Assembly: GCA_030834895.1 (NCBI GenBank)
Contig: JAUQXA010000026.1
Location: 1-64,000, forward strand
Origin: Anaerolineales bacterium
Lineage (GTDB): Bacteria; Chloroflexota; Anaerolineae; Anaerolineales; Villigracilaceae
Direction of reading: 5' to 3'
DNA: 64,000 nt
Shown here piece after piece: positions 7,823 to 16,398 of this stretch. A program made the translations under genes and the position numbers. The notes under the pieces are model-generated. The model saw only the letters and a list, made by a program, of their open reading frames with translations, did not search any database and was not told the DNA's origin. Numbering within the stretch: position 1 is the first letter of the stretch; every line of letters starts with the position of its first letter.

Positions 7823-8320
7823 TTATTTGTTTTGTCTGCGAAACCACCCCACCAGTTGCCCCAGCCCAAGCAGGATCACAACCACGAGCAAAGCTCCCCA
7901 CTCAAAGTTGAACTCCCAGCGCAGGAGCATGGTGACAGATGCGAGCGCCATCCCAGCCAGCGCCAGCAGGCTGACGCGCAAAAGATGACGGCGTTCGATG
8001 CCGCGCGTATTGTCATTCCTCCCCATCAAAACCAGCCGCTGACGGAAGTCGGTCATGTCCCAGGCGAAGAGGGCAAAGATGCCGCCAGCGAAGAGCCAGC
8101 CGGGGGAAAACCCAAACCACAAGCCGAGGGCGGCAAGCACGGTGACGGCGACCAGCGCAAACGACGAATACCAAAACCATCTCTGCCAGATGGAAAGCAG
8201 CCAGCCCAGGCCGAGGACGATGATCCAGACCGAAAAATAGGTGAATCCGCTTTGAGCAAATCCCCAGGCAAGTGCTCCGGATGAAATCACGATGCTGGAT
8301 AGCAGTGCAATCAACGTCAC
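7823..8320 (-). CDS. Small integral membrane protein of the MoxR/DUF58 cluster
   Basis: GTG at 8320 has AGGAGG five nt upstream, and its first bases overlap the stop of the DUF58 gene (GTGA), which indicates translational coupling. The 165-residue product has about five hydrophobic segments. They run from TLIALLSSIVISSGALAW near the N-terminus to WGALLVVVILLGLGQLVGWF near the end, with a short charged loop in the middle. I do not recognise a named family. Its place as the last gene of the DUF4129-MoxR-DUF58 operon suggests a membrane partner of that assembly. Confidence 0.7.
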   Translation of the reverse strand: MTLIALLSSIVISSGALAWGFAQSGFTYFSVWIIVLGLGWLLSIWQRWFWYSSFALVAVTVLAALGLWFGFSPGWLFAGGIFALFAWDMTDFRQRLVLMGRNDNTRGIERRHLLRVSLLALAGMALASVTMLLRWEFNFEWGALLVVVILLGLGQLVGWFRRQNK

Positions 8321-9591
8321 AAGGACCTCCTCTGGCGGGCAAGCAGCGGACCGACAGCCTGATCGAACGGAAGCGACACATCCCACCCGATGACTTGAAC
8401 GCCGGCGCGACCAAGCCTGCGGAGGAACAAATCCCGCTCCATGCGGACGACACGGGCGGCCGTCTCGACCTGATTTGAGCTAGGCAAAATCCCAAGCTCG
8501 AACTTGATGGGGTCGGGGCTGATAACCAGCACCTGATAGCCGCGTCCGCGCAGTTGGATGAGGATATCCAAATCTTCGCTCACCAGCGGGCTGACCAGCA
8601 CGATCTGCGACTCGGGCGGGAACATGCGCGGTGACAAATGCTCCAAGCCGGCGAAGACTGAGCTGACACCCACCTCGGCGCGAGCCAGCGCGTGCATAAT
8701 CCGCTCGCGTTGAATCTTGCCATAGTCGGGCAAGGTCCAAGCGAGATAGGAGCCATACACCAACAGTCCCACGCGGTTGCCCTGCGCCAGAAAGACTTCC
8801 GAGAGCGCGGCAGTGGCAGCCACGGCATGTTCAAAGAGGGAGTGATTGGGCTGAAACAGGTTCGTCCGCATGCGCGCATCGAGGACAATGCCCACGTCTG
8901 CCACGCGTTCCTGTTGGTATTCGTTGGAATACAGGTTTTCAGAGTGCCTCGCGCTCACCTTCCAGTTGATCATGCGAGGCGAGTCGCCGAACTGATATTC
9001 GCGCACGCCAAAGAATTCGATGCCCGTGCCGCCCACGCGCGCGGGAATCGTGCCAGCATACACGCGGGTGCGGCGCGGATGAATGATGACTTTTTTCAAC
9101 GGTCTGAACCCGGGAAAGATGAACAAACGTTGCTCTGATTTGACAAACTGCTGACGGTGGGTCAGTCCCGAACTATCCGTCGCTGTGGCGTGAGTGCCGT
9201 CGAAACGATACGAGCCGCGCGCGCCGGCCACGACATAGCTGAATGTATGAGTTGCGCCCTTCGGCAGCCGGATCAGATGACGTGCCGAACCGTCGCGGAT
9301 GGTCAACCGCGGGAAGATTTCCTCCTCCAGAAACAGTTCTTCGATCCCCGCCCCGAGGTTGGTCACGGTCAAGGTGACGGTTGCCTCAGCGTCGGGTGTG
9401 ATGCGGTCAAGGGAAAGTCTGCGCTCGATGCTCAGGTTCGGTTCCTCGGGTGCGGACCAAAATCCGTAGAGGAGATAAACCATGAACGGGATGGCAAGCG
9501 CAATCAACTCGCCGCGCAGGGAGATCAACCCTGCAAGCAGCAAGCCATAAACCAGCACTGAGAGAACGATGGAGCGGTACATAGTTGTCAT
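8317..9591 (-). CDS. DUF58 domain membrane protein
   Basis: The 424-residue protein begins with two membrane segments (YRSIVLSVLVYGLLLAGLI and the following LIALAIPFMVYLLYGF). A beta-rich region follows, and then the DUF58 core near residues 185-240 with the hallmark VREYQFGDSPRMINWKVSAR. The last third resembles a von Willebrand A-like fold (VADVGIVLDARM). DUF58 proteins accompany MoxR ATPases and are thought to act in assembly or maturation of envelope complexes. ATG 9591 is taken as start because longer versions run into a dispersed repeat. Codon 4 of this frame (9582) is an alternative. Confidence 0.85.
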   Translation of the reverse strand: MTTMYRSIVLSVLVYGLLLAGLISLRGELIALAIPFMVYLLYGFWSAPEEPNLSIERRLSLDRITPDAEATVTLTVTNLGAGIEELFLEEEIFPRLTIRDGSARHLIRLPKGATHTFSYVVAGARGSYRFDGTHATATDSSGLTHRQQFVKSEQRLFIFPGFRPLKKVIIHPRRTRVYAGTIPARVGGTGIEFFGVREYQFGDSPRMINWKVSARHSENLYSNEYQQERVADVGIVLDARMRTNLFQPNHSLFEHAVAATAALSEVFLAQGNRVGLLVYGSYLAWTLPDYGKIQRERIMHALARAEVGVSSVFAGLEHLSPRMFPPESQIVLVSPLVSEDLDILIQLRGRGYQVLVISPDPIKFELGILPSSNQVETAARVVRMERDLFLRRLGRAGVQVIGWDVSLPFDQAVGPLLARQRRSL

Positions 9592-9734
9592 GTCGTTGCG
9601 AGGAGGAGCGGAGCGACGACGACACTTGCGCTGGCGCGCAGTGCCAGTGAGCAACCTCCAAGTGAGTGGGGATTGCTTCGGGTCTCGGTACGAGCGAGAA
9701 GAGCACTCGCTCTACTCGACCCTCGCAATGACGG
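9591..9734. repeat. Dispersed TCRTTGCGAGG palindromic repeat
   Basis: The ends TGTCGTTGCGAGGAG and CCTCGCAATGACGG are inverted. The inside contains GATTGCTTCGGGTC, also found in the copies at 30454-30544 and 44486-44577. It fills the gap between the moxR-like gene and the DUF58 start, so the DUF58 leader is repeat sequence. Confidence 0.75.
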
Positions 9735-9738
9735 GTAA

Positions 9739-10701
9739 TTACCGAATCACCGGCACAGGCGTAACCTTCAACACGTCACGGATGACATCGCCGTTGACCT
9801 CGCGTGACATCCAGTATTCGGGTTGAAGCAAGAGACGGTGAGTGAGCACAGGCACGGCAAAGTGCTTGACGTCATCGGGCAGGATGAAGTCGCGTCCCGC
9901 AAGGGCGGCGCGGGCGCGAGCCATTTTCAGGAACGCCAGCGAACCGCGCGGACTGGCTCCCACAGCAACACGACGGTCGCCACGGGTGGTGTGAACCAGC
10001 GCAGAGATGTATTCCTCGAGGTCGCCATCCACATGGACGGTTTCGAGCGCGGCGCGCATTTCGACCAACTGACTCGGCTTGGTGATCTGCCTGAGCACAA
10101 GTTCATCCTGTTTGCGCTTGCGGCGGCGTTGTAAAATTTCCTTTTCCTCTTCAAGGCTGGGATAGCCCACCGTGAGTTTGAGCATGAAACGATCCAACTG
10201 CGCTTCGGGCAATGGGAACGTGCCTTCATATTCGATTGGGTTTTGCGTGGCAAGCACGATGAATGGGTCGGGCAGTTTCAGGCTTTCGCCTTCCATCGTG
10301 ACCTGTCCCTCCTGCATGGCTTCCAGCAAAGCGGACTGGGTCTTGGGTGAGGCACGGTTGATCTCGTCCGCGAGCAGGATATTGGTGAAGACCGGTCCCT
10401 GCCGCAACTCGAACTTGTTCTTGGTGCGGTTGAAGATATAGCCACCCGTGATGTCGCCCGGCAAAAGGTCGGGGGTGAATTGAATGCGCTTGAAATCCAG
10501 CCCGAGCGCGGCGGCGAAACTGCGCGCGATCAACGTCTTGCCGAGGCCGGGATAATCTTCGAGCAGCACGTGTCCGCCCGCCAGCACGGATGCCATGATG
10601 GTTTCGAGCAGGTCGCGCTTGCCGACCACTGCGCGTTCCACTTCGTCTATCACCTTGCGTCCAAGTTCAGATACTTTCGGAATTTCCATTGTTGTCTCCA
10701 T
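9739..10701 (-). CDS. MoxR-family AAA+ ATPase
   Basis: The 320-residue protein shows Walker A as DYPGLGKTLIAR near residue 50 and Walker B as ILLADEINRASPKTQ near residue 110. Sensor 1 is ATQNPIEYEGTFPLPEAQLDRF. A C-terminal lid with the MoxR-specific VGASPRGSLAFLKMARARA segment follows. MoxR ATPases use ATP hydrolysis as chaperones for metal insertion or complex assembly, usually with DUF58 and VWA proteins. Here it lies between a membrane protein gene and the DUF58 gene, all transcribed on the minus strand. No VWA-domain gene is present nearby. Confidence 0.92.
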   Translation of the reverse strand: METTMEIPKVSELGRKVIDEVERAVVGKRDLLETIMASVLAGGHVLLEDYPGLGKTLIARSFAAALGLDFKRIQFTPDLLPGDITGGYIFNRTKNKFELRQGPVFTNILLADEINRASPKTQSALLEAMQEGQVTMEGESLKLPDPFIVLATQNPIEYEGTFPLPEAQLDRFMLKLTVGYPSLEEEKEILQRRRKRKQDELVLRQITKPSQLVEMRAALETVHVDGDLEEYISALVHTTRGDRRVAVGASPRGSLAFLKMARARAALAGRDFILPDDVKHFAVPVLTHRLLLQPEYWMSREVNGDVIRDVLKVTPVPVIR

Positions 10702-10713
10702 TTACACCGATTA

Positions 10714-10798
10714 TGTCACCCTGAGCATAGCGAAGGGTCTCCGCGCCTAAAATACGAGACCCTTCGGTCGCGATGAACGCGCTCCCTCAGGGTGACAC
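10714..10798. repeat. Dispersed palindrome, TGTCACCCTGAG ends
   Basis: TGTCACCCTGAG and CTCAGGGTGACA form a perfect terminal inverted pair, with an inner pair GAAGGGTCTC / GAGACCCTTC. It sits between the gene ending at 10803 and the MoxR start, inside the presumed operon. Confidence 0.75.
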
Positions 10799-10802
10799 AG
10801 AT

Positions 10803-11396
10803 TTATTTATTACCAGTCTTCATCTCATCTTCAAGATACTCGATCACCTGCTTCGGATCCGCGTCCAGCGGGGTGGGCTTGGGCGTCTGCCAGAAGCGCG
10901 GACGTGGATAATCGGCAAACGATTTGTTCAAGCCGCTTTCGAGGTAGTCGTCCACATTTCGGGGCGGATTCCAATCACGCCCCTCCAGATGCCCGAACAT
11001 TTTACCGGTAAGTCGTCCTTCGCGCTGGGACAAAATCTCCCTGGCAATCCTGCCCAAACGGTTGGCGACCAGCCATTTGTAATAATTGCCGCCCTGGGAC
11101 TTTTCCAGCCATTCGACCGTTTCCTTGATCTGTCCTTTGGGCGGTATCAACGGCGGACGGAAGCGCGCACGAGTTTCAAAGCGCGGCGTAAGGGTTGTTA
11201 TCGCGGAAATGGCGACAACAGCCACCAGCAGGATCCACAAGATAAATTGCGGAAGGACGGAATAATACACTCCCAACAGCCACCAGAGATAAGCCAGCGG
11301 CAGGATGAGCGCCCGTTCGACCACGTCGCGCAGGAAGAAGGCAACCACCAGCGCAGACAAGAACATGCCGGCGAGAATCAACTGTCGGCGGGTCAC
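10803..11396 (-). CDS. Membrane protein of the DUF4129/MoxR cluster
   Basis: The 197-residue product has two to three N-terminal hydrophobic segments (RQLILAGMFLSALVVAFFL, ILPLAYLWWLLGVYY, FILWILLVAVVAI). A basic cytoplasmic tail of about 120 residues follows, with conserved-looking EWLEKSQGGNYYKWLVANRL. The start ATG overlaps the stop of the upstream DUF4129 gene by 4 nt (ATGA), which points to coupled translation. No Pfam-type family comes to mind. The context suggests it belongs to the same membrane assembly as DUF4129, MoxR and DUF58. Confidence 0.75.
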   Translation of the reverse strand: MTRRQLILAGMFLSALVVAFFLRDVVERALILPLAYLWWLLGVYYSVLPQFILWILLVAVVAISAITTLTPRFETRARFRPPLIPPKGQIKETVEWLEKSQGGNYYKWLVANRLGRIAREILSQREGRLTGKMFGHLEGRDWNPPRNVDDYLESGLNKSFADYPRPRFWQTPKPTPLDADPKQVIEYLEDEMKTGNK

Positions 11397-12292
11397 GGCA
11401 GGGTCTCCCCGCAGTATTTCAAAATGGAAGTGAGACAGTCCATCGCTTCGTCGATATCGCCCTGGGTGGAAGTCCGCCCGCCGTAACGCGCCGCTTCGAA
11501 CAAACGAGTCAGGCGGCCCACAGGCTCACGCGGCAATCCCGCGCTTTTTAGCCGCTCGGCAAATTCAGAGGGTGTCATGGCGTACTCACGGCGCAGTCCC
11601 TGCCGTTCACTCACCACGCGGCTCATGTCGTCATAGCATTGGATGATCCTATCGTGGACAGAGCCACTGCCAGTGGAAAGAGTATGCAAAGAGCGGCGGG
11701 CGGCTCTGGCAATCTCATCCAACGGTTGGGATGATTCAGCTGTCCGCATGTGAACGCTCCACCAGCGATTGACCCGCCAGAAAAGAAGGGCAACTAAAAT
11801 GACAATGCCAAACGCGACGAGGAAGGAAATCCAACCGGAAATCTGCGGCGGCTGGAAGACCGGCGGAGGGGCGAATTCCGGCTGATTGATAGGCCCCGCC
11901 TTGCCCGTTGCCACGGGGTCGCCAAGCATCTCCTCCAGCAATCCCGGTTTTTCTTTGATGAAGTAATACAGGACGAAAATAGCCGCCGCCAGGTTGAGCA
12001 GTTGCCTAAGCAATCTCCTCCTCATCTCCGGCGAAAGCAGGGCAAAACCCAACACCATGAAAAGCACGATCATGACGATGAAAGCAATCTGCTTTTGAAG
12101 CGGGATGCTCTCGATGCTTTCAAAGATGTCAGCAATCGGAAGCCGAATCACCTGCGCCTCTTCACGTCCCAAAGAACGGGTGGGGCGGAAAACGAAATTC
12201 CTCATTGCTCCGGCGAGCGCGACCAAAGAAAACAACGCGAGCACTGAGACGGCCAATATCGCGCGTTTGTCTTTGAACATCTTTTTGAACAT
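11393..12292 (-). CDS. DUF4129 domain membrane protein
   Basis: The 299-residue protein has three membrane segments (about residues 12-32, 65-90 and 98-115), a Pro-rich linker, and a further segment near 155-175. The C-terminal soluble domain has the DUF4129 pattern: RIIQCYDDMSRVVSERQGLR, then MTPSEFAERL, then LTRLFEAARYGG. This domain usually accompanies transglutaminase-like, MoxR and DUF58 proteins in actinobacteria and Chloroflexi. It is the first gene of the minus-strand operon that runs to 7823. No transglutaminase gene is present in this copy of the cluster. Confidence 0.82.
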   Translation of the reverse strand: MFKKMFKDKRAILAVSVLALFSLVALAGAMRNFVFRPTRSLGREEAQVIRLPIADIFESIESIPLQKQIAFIVMIVLFMVLGFALLSPEMRRRLLRQLLNLAAAIFVLYYFIKEKPGLLEEMLGDPVATGKAGPINQPEFAPPPVFQPPQISGWISFLVAFGIVILVALLFWRVNRWWSVHMRTAESSQPLDEIARAARRSLHTLSTGSGSVHDRIIQCYDDMSRVVSERQGLRREYAMTPSEFAERLKSAGLPREPVGRLTRLFEAARYGGRTSTQGDIDEAMDCLTSILKYCGETLP

Positions 12293-12399
12293 GATTTGAT
12301 TCTACCATTTTGAGGGCAGGCTGCATGTTATACTTTTTAGAGAGTAGAGATTGGAGAGTAGTAAGTAGAGAGGAGAGAATGGTTGCGTGGAGAGCAGTT

Positions 12400-12903
12400 A
12401 TGAACGCTGATTGCGACGGGAAGTTGCCGCCAAAGGTATTGGAAGGATTGAGGCTGTTCAATGAGAAACAGTTCTTTGAGTCACACGAGGAACTGGAAGA
12501 CGCCTGGCGCGAGGAGCGGGGACAGATCCGCAGTTTGTATCAGGGTGTGTTACAGGCGGCGGTGACCTACTTCCACATCTCGCGCGGAAACTACGAGGGG
12601 GGAGTCAAGATGCACGAGCGGTGTATGAAATTGCTGAAGGATTACCCCGACGTTTGCAGGGGAATCAACGTGGGTAAATTGAAGCGTGACCTCGAAGCGG
12701 TCAACGAGGAGTTGAAACGTCTCGGCGAGGAAAGGGTCAAGGAATTCGACCAATCTCTGTTCAAAGATTTGGAATGGAACGAGAAGCGGCTCTGGCTTTG
12801 TGACCGTTGTGGAACTCAAATGCACGAAAAGAATTGCAAGGTCACCTGCCCCAACTGCGGCAATCGATTTGATTGCTCGGATTTGAATCTATATTTTGAT
12901 TGA
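12400..12903 (+). CDS. DUF309 protein fused to a C-terminal zinc ribbon
   Basis: From ATG 12400 (GGAGA six nt upstream) the product is 167 residues; an in-frame ATG at 12379 with AGGAG is also possible. The DUF309 core is clear: LRLFNEKQFFESHEELEDAW, then LYQGVLQAAVTYFHISRGNY. The last 40 residues carry CDRCGTQMHEKNC and CPNCGNRF, a zinc-ribbon arrangement not usual for short DUF309 proteins. DUF309 function is unknown; the His/Glu helices suggest a metal site. The 5' part of the transcript is built from short AGAGAGTAGAG-type words. A hairpin follows the stop. Confidence 0.8.
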   Translation: MNADCDGKLPPKVLEGLRLFNEKQFFESHEELEDAWREERGQIRSLYQGVLQAAVTYFHISRGNYEGGVKMHERCMKLLKDYPDVCRGINVGKLKRDLEAVNEELKRLGEERVKEFDQSLFKDLEWNEKRLWLCDRCGTQMHEKNCKVTCPNCGNRFDCSDLNLYFD

Positions 12904-12907
12904 CAAT

Positions 12908-12934
12908 GTAGGGGCGAGGTAACCTCGCCCCTAC
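12908..12934. repeat. 27-nt GTAGGGGC palindrome, copy 1
   Basis: GTAGGGGCGAGGT and its complement surround one A. It lies just after the DUF309 stop and could act as a transcript-end hairpin. A 27-nt variant occurs at 16372-16398. Confidence 0.7.
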
Positions 12935-12952
12935 CGCCTTACGGAGGCATTC

Positions 12953-13723
12953 ATGGATTTTCAAAGCAAAATCGCCCTTGTCACCGGATCAGGTCGCGGG
13001 ATTGGACGCGCGATTGCCCTGCACTTCGCCAGCCATGGCGCGGACGTGGTCGTCAACTTCTTTCGCAACCGCGCCCCCGCCGAAGAGACCGCACAGGAGA
13101 TTCAAAAATTGGGTCGCCGCGCCCTGCTGGTCAAGGCGGACGTTGGCGACCTTGATGACTTGAACCGCCTATTCGATGAAATTGAAAAAGAATTCGGCGG
13201 ACTGGATATCCTTGTCCACAACGCGGCTTCGGGATACAACCGTCCGGCAATGGAGCAAAAGCCCAAAGGTTGGGAATGGACGATGAACATCAACGCCCGC
13301 GCCCTGTTGTTTGCCGCACAGCGCGCCGTGCCGTTGATGGAAAAACGCGGGGGCGGAAAAATTGTCAGTATCAGCAGCCCAGGCTCGGGACGGGTCCTGC
13401 CTGATTACGTTGTCGTCGGCGCGAGCAAGGCCGCATTGGAGTCGCTCACCCGCTATCTTGGCGTCGAACTAATCACAAAGAAAATCAACGTCAACGCCGT
13501 ATCGCCCGGTGTGGTCAAGACCGATGCATTGAATTACTTTGCTTCGATGGGAAATCAGGATCGCATCCTGCAGGAGTTCGTCAAGCAGGTTCCGGCGGGA
13601 CGGTTGATCACGCCAGAGGAAATTGCCGAGGTAGTGGCATTTCTCTGCACCCCCGCCGCAGACATGATCGTCGGGCAGATCATCGCTGTGGATGGGGGAT
13701 ACATGCTGCCAATTTCGAAATAG
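12953..13723 (+). CDS. fabL: Enoyl-[acyl-carrier-protein] reductase, FabL type (SDR fold)
   Basis: The 256-residue Rossmann protein has TGSGRGIGR for NADPH binding and NAASG in the fourth strand loop. Its catalytic pair is spaced Tyr-x6-Lys (YVVVGASK), the spacing of enoyl-ACP reductases rather than Tyr-x3-Lys of ordinary SDRs. Segments such as WEWTMNINARALLFAAQ and MEKRGGGKIVSISS closely resemble Bacillus subtilis FabL. The enzyme would reduce the trans-2 double bond in the last step of each fatty-acid elongation cycle. GGAGG lies 6 nt before ATG 12953. An unusual SDR of other specificity remains possible. Confidence 0.8.
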   Translation: MDFQSKIALVTGSGRGIGRAIALHFASHGADVVVNFFRNRAPAEETAQEIQKLGRRALLVKADVGDLDDLNRLFDEIEKEFGGLDILVHNAASGYNRPAMEQKPKGWEWTMNINARALLFAAQRAVPLMEKRGGGKIVSISSPGSGRVLPDYVVVGASKAALESLTRYLGVELITKKINVNAVSPGVVKTDALNYFASMGNQDRILQEFVKQVPAGRLITPEEIAEVVAFLCTPAADMIVGQIIAVDGGYMLPISK

Positions 13724-13789
13724 AAATGAAGTCCATCTGCAATCGAACTGCAAGTTGAATCCACGCCCTCAAGGTGCTATCATCTTGCT

Positions 13790-14719
13790 ATGAAAAAATC
13801 GTCCCCTGAAGATCAGTTTCACAAAAGCCTGGTGGATAATCTTTACGACGGGGTTTATTTTGTGGATACCGAGAGGCGCATCACCTATTGGAACAAGGGC
13901 GCGGAACGCATCACAGGACGCATGGCAGAAGAAATGATTGGCAGGTTTTGTCAGGACAACATCCTCGACCATGTCACCCATGACGGGCATCATCTATGCA
14001 CGGGGGGGTGTCCCCTGCTGGCAACCATCACTGACAGCGAACCACGCGAAGCCGAGGTCCATTTGCGTCATGCGGACGGCTACCGGGTACCGGTGCTTAT
14101 ACGGACTTCCCCCATTTTCGACGAGGAGCATAAAGTCATCGGCGCGGTGGAAATTTTCAGCAACAGCCAATCGCTATTCAGGATGAAACGACGGGTGGAT
14201 GAACTGGAACAGGCCGTGCACCGCGATACATTGACCGGTGTGGGAAACCGCAAACTATTGGAAATAAAAATCGATACCGCGCTCCGCGAATATCACGAGC
14301 ATCAAATCCCCTTTGGACTGCTCTTCCTTGATATCGATCACTTTAAAACAGTCAACGATACGTATGGACATCAGGAGGGCGACCGCGTCCTGCAAAGCAC
14401 AGTCAGGAACATGACGGAGCACCTGCGCGACACCGATGTCTGCGGACGCTGGGGCGGAGAGGAATTCATTGCCATCCTATACAATGTGAACTTAAAAAAC
14501 CTTTGCCAAATTGCCGAAAAACTCCGCGCCATGATTGCCAGTTCGATTGTCAATATCAACGGGGGACAAATTTCGGTCACAGTATCCATCGGCGCGACCC
14601 TGGTCCACGACATGGATACATTGCATACGATCATTGAGCGCGCAGACCAATTGATGTACCGGAGCAAACAGAGCGGGAGAAACCGGGTGACTACGGAAGC
14701 GCAATCGGCGTCAACGTAA
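13790..14719 (+). CDS. PAS-GGDEF diguanylate cyclase
   Basis: The 309-residue protein has an N-terminal PAS domain (about residues 8-125, with VYFVDTERRITYWNKGAERI). A short coiled linker follows (RMKRRVDELEQAVHRD), then a GGDEF domain from about 148. The active site reads RWGGEEF near residue 222, consistent with cyclic di-GMP synthesis from GTP. An inhibitory RxxD site (RDTD) lies exactly five residues before GGEEF, so product inhibition is expected. No signal peptide or membrane segment is seen, so the sensor is cytoplasmic. Its 3' end overlaps the convergent CapA-like gene by 29 nt. Confidence 0.92.
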   Translation: MKKSSPEDQFHKSLVDNLYDGVYFVDTERRITYWNKGAERITGRMAEEMIGRFCQDNILDHVTHDGHHLCTGGCPLLATITDSEPREAEVHLRHADGYRVPVLIRTSPIFDEEHKVIGAVEIFSNSQSLFRMKRRVDELEQAVHRDTLTGVGNRKLLEIKIDTALREYHEHQIPFGLLFLDIDHFKTVNDTYGHQEGDRVLQSTVRNMTEHLRDTDVCGRWGGEEFIAILYNVNLKNLCQIAEKLRAMIASSIVNINGGQISVTVSIGATLVHDMDTLHTIIERADQLMYRSKQSGRNRVTTEAQSAST

Positions 14720-16349
14720 CCGTCGGCACAGGGACGGGGGTCGGTGGGGGCGAGGCTGTCCAACCGCTCAGGTAAAAATACCCGGCGAGGAAGGCGCTTC
14801 GCTCCGCCGCTGTCATCGGGCGCGGGCGGGAATAATCCTCCAGCGTCCCAGTCAGCAACTCCACGCCGAGATAACGTCCATCATAAAAGACATGGCGGTC
14901 ATAGAATTCATGTCGTGTTTCATCGATCACCTTGCCGTCCGGAAGGATGTAGGTCATCTGGTCGAAGAACAAATTTCCCAAGCCGTAATGAATGAACGAG
15001 TCCCCGTAGAATTCCATGATGTGCGGATAATGCGCCTGGCTGCCGCTGACGATTATCGCGCCTTCATCCGCAGCGCGATGGAAAGCCTCTTCATGGGTGT
15101 AACACGGCTTTGCCGAATAGCATTCCTCATGCTGGAAGGTGAAGATGATTTGATAGCCCTGCGCCCTCAACGCATCCATCTGTTCCCCAAAATCGTCAAA
15201 ATCACATAAAGCAGGACCCGGGCTGGTGTCGGTGGCCTTTGGATATTTCGCCACGCGTTTGCCATTGCAGCCCATGAAAGCGATCTTGTTCCCGTTGACT
15301 TCCATCAACACGGGCTGGCGCGCCTCCTCGGCATTCGTCCCGCCGCCATAATAGGGGATGTTGTTCTTCTTGTAAATGTCAAGCGTTTCCAACAGCGCTT
15401 CGTTACCGCGGTCACGCAGGTGATCGCCTGTCAACTCGACCACGTCCACGCCCACATCCAACAGCAAGTCCATGTACTTCGGGTCGCTGCACAAAATGAA
15501 ATTGCGGTAGCCCGCGCGCGGGGGTGGACAATCCTTATCAAAAGTCACTTCATTGCTGATGTGTAGCACATCCGCCTCACGAAACCAATCACCGATCAAC
15601 TCGCCGGGATAGGTCACGCCCTTCATTTCCATCGTCGCCGCCGTCGCGCGGACGATTGCCGTCACGCCGGTCAGAATTACCGTGGCAAGTTTCGACGGGT
15701 TGCGGTTGGATTCGGGCATGGGGAAGCCAGACGAAAAATACGCTTTCAGCGGATAGATGTTCGCATCGAAGTTTTTATGAATGGGAGATTGACCGTCCAC
15801 ACTGAGGACTTTCCACTTGGGCTGGATTTCCTCGAAGGGGATGAGCGCCCAAGCGGATTCCTTCCACGCTTCATCCTTTATCTGTTCCGCAGGCAAAACG
15901 CGGACCACACCCAAAGCTGGCTCGCCCCAAAGAGCCGTGAACGCCGCCAGGGTGGATTCTGCCATCAGCAAATCATGTCCCGCCAACGGTCCGGCAGTGA
16001 CACCCTTCCAGGTGGAGAGCAAGTCCACATAAGCCACGTCATCGGTCACAGTTGGAAACGGCGCAACGAGAGCATAAATCCACAAAGAGCCTGAGTTGAA
16101 AAGTTCAAGTTTTTGCGTGGCCAAGGCAGGGTCATCGGTTAGTGGAATCCCCCAAGTTTGACTCAAGTCCGCAAGTGGAGCGGGCACAGCGGGGTCAATC
16201 CACAAAGCGTCGGGCATTGGTGTAGTTGTCACAGTCGGCACTGGACTCGCAGTAGGGGAAGGCAAAGGCGTACTCACAGGTGCTTGAGTTGCAGGCGCAC
16301 AGGCCGCAAGAATTGCGAGCAAAAGAAAAGAGATAAGAAGTTTTTTCAT
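14691..16349 (-). CDS. CapA-family metallophosphatase-like lipoprotein (copy 1)
   Basis: The 552-residue product starts with a lipoprotein signal (MKKLLISFLLLAILAAC, lipobox LAAC) and a Thr/Pro linker. About 200 poorly characterised residues follow. The C-terminal part resembles the CapA/PgsA metallophosphatase fold: VDVVELTGDHLRDRGNEALL, IPYYGGGTNAEEARQP, GSQAHYPHIMEFYGDSFIHY and GLGNLFFDQM. CapA proteins act in poly-gamma-glutamate or other surface polymer handling. The usual NNH and GHHPH metal ligands are replaced here by GDH and SQAHYPH, so activity is uncertain. A paralog lies immediately upstream at 16395-17987. Confidence 0.8.
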   Translation of the reverse strand: MKKLLISFLLLAILAACAPATQAPVSTPLPSPTASPVPTVTTTPMPDALWIDPAVPAPLADLSQTWGIPLTDDPALATQKLELFNSGSLWIYALVAPFPTVTDDVAYVDLLSTWKGVTAGPLAGHDLLMAESTLAAFTALWGEPALGVVRVLPAEQIKDEAWKESAWALIPFEEIQPKWKVLSVDGQSPIHKNFDANIYPLKAYFSSGFPMPESNRNPSKLATVILTGVTAIVRATAATMEMKGVTYPGELIGDWFREADVLHISNEVTFDKDCPPPRAGYRNFILCSDPKYMDLLLDVGVDVVELTGDHLRDRGNEALLETLDIYKKNNIPYYGGGTNAEEARQPVLMEVNGNKIAFMGCNGKRVAKYPKATDTSPGPALCDFDDFGEQMDALRAQGYQIIFTFQHEECYSAKPCYTHEEAFHRAADEGAIIVSGSQAHYPHIMEFYGDSFIHYGLGNLFFDQMTYILPDGKVIDETRHEFYDRHVFYDGRYLGVELLTGTLEDYSRPRPMTAAERSAFLAGYFYLSGWTASPPPTPVPVPTVTLTPIALP

Positions 16350-16371
16350 AGGTCGAAGAGAAATTGTACCA

Positions 16372-16398
16372 GTAGGGGCAGGGTAACCCCGCCCCTAC
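16372..16398. repeat. 27-nt GTAGGGGC palindrome, copy 2
   Basis: This copy has the same length and ends as 12908-12934, with one mismatch in the stem. Its right arm supplies the TAG stop codon (16395-16397, minus strand) of the second CapA-like gene. Confidence 0.7.
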
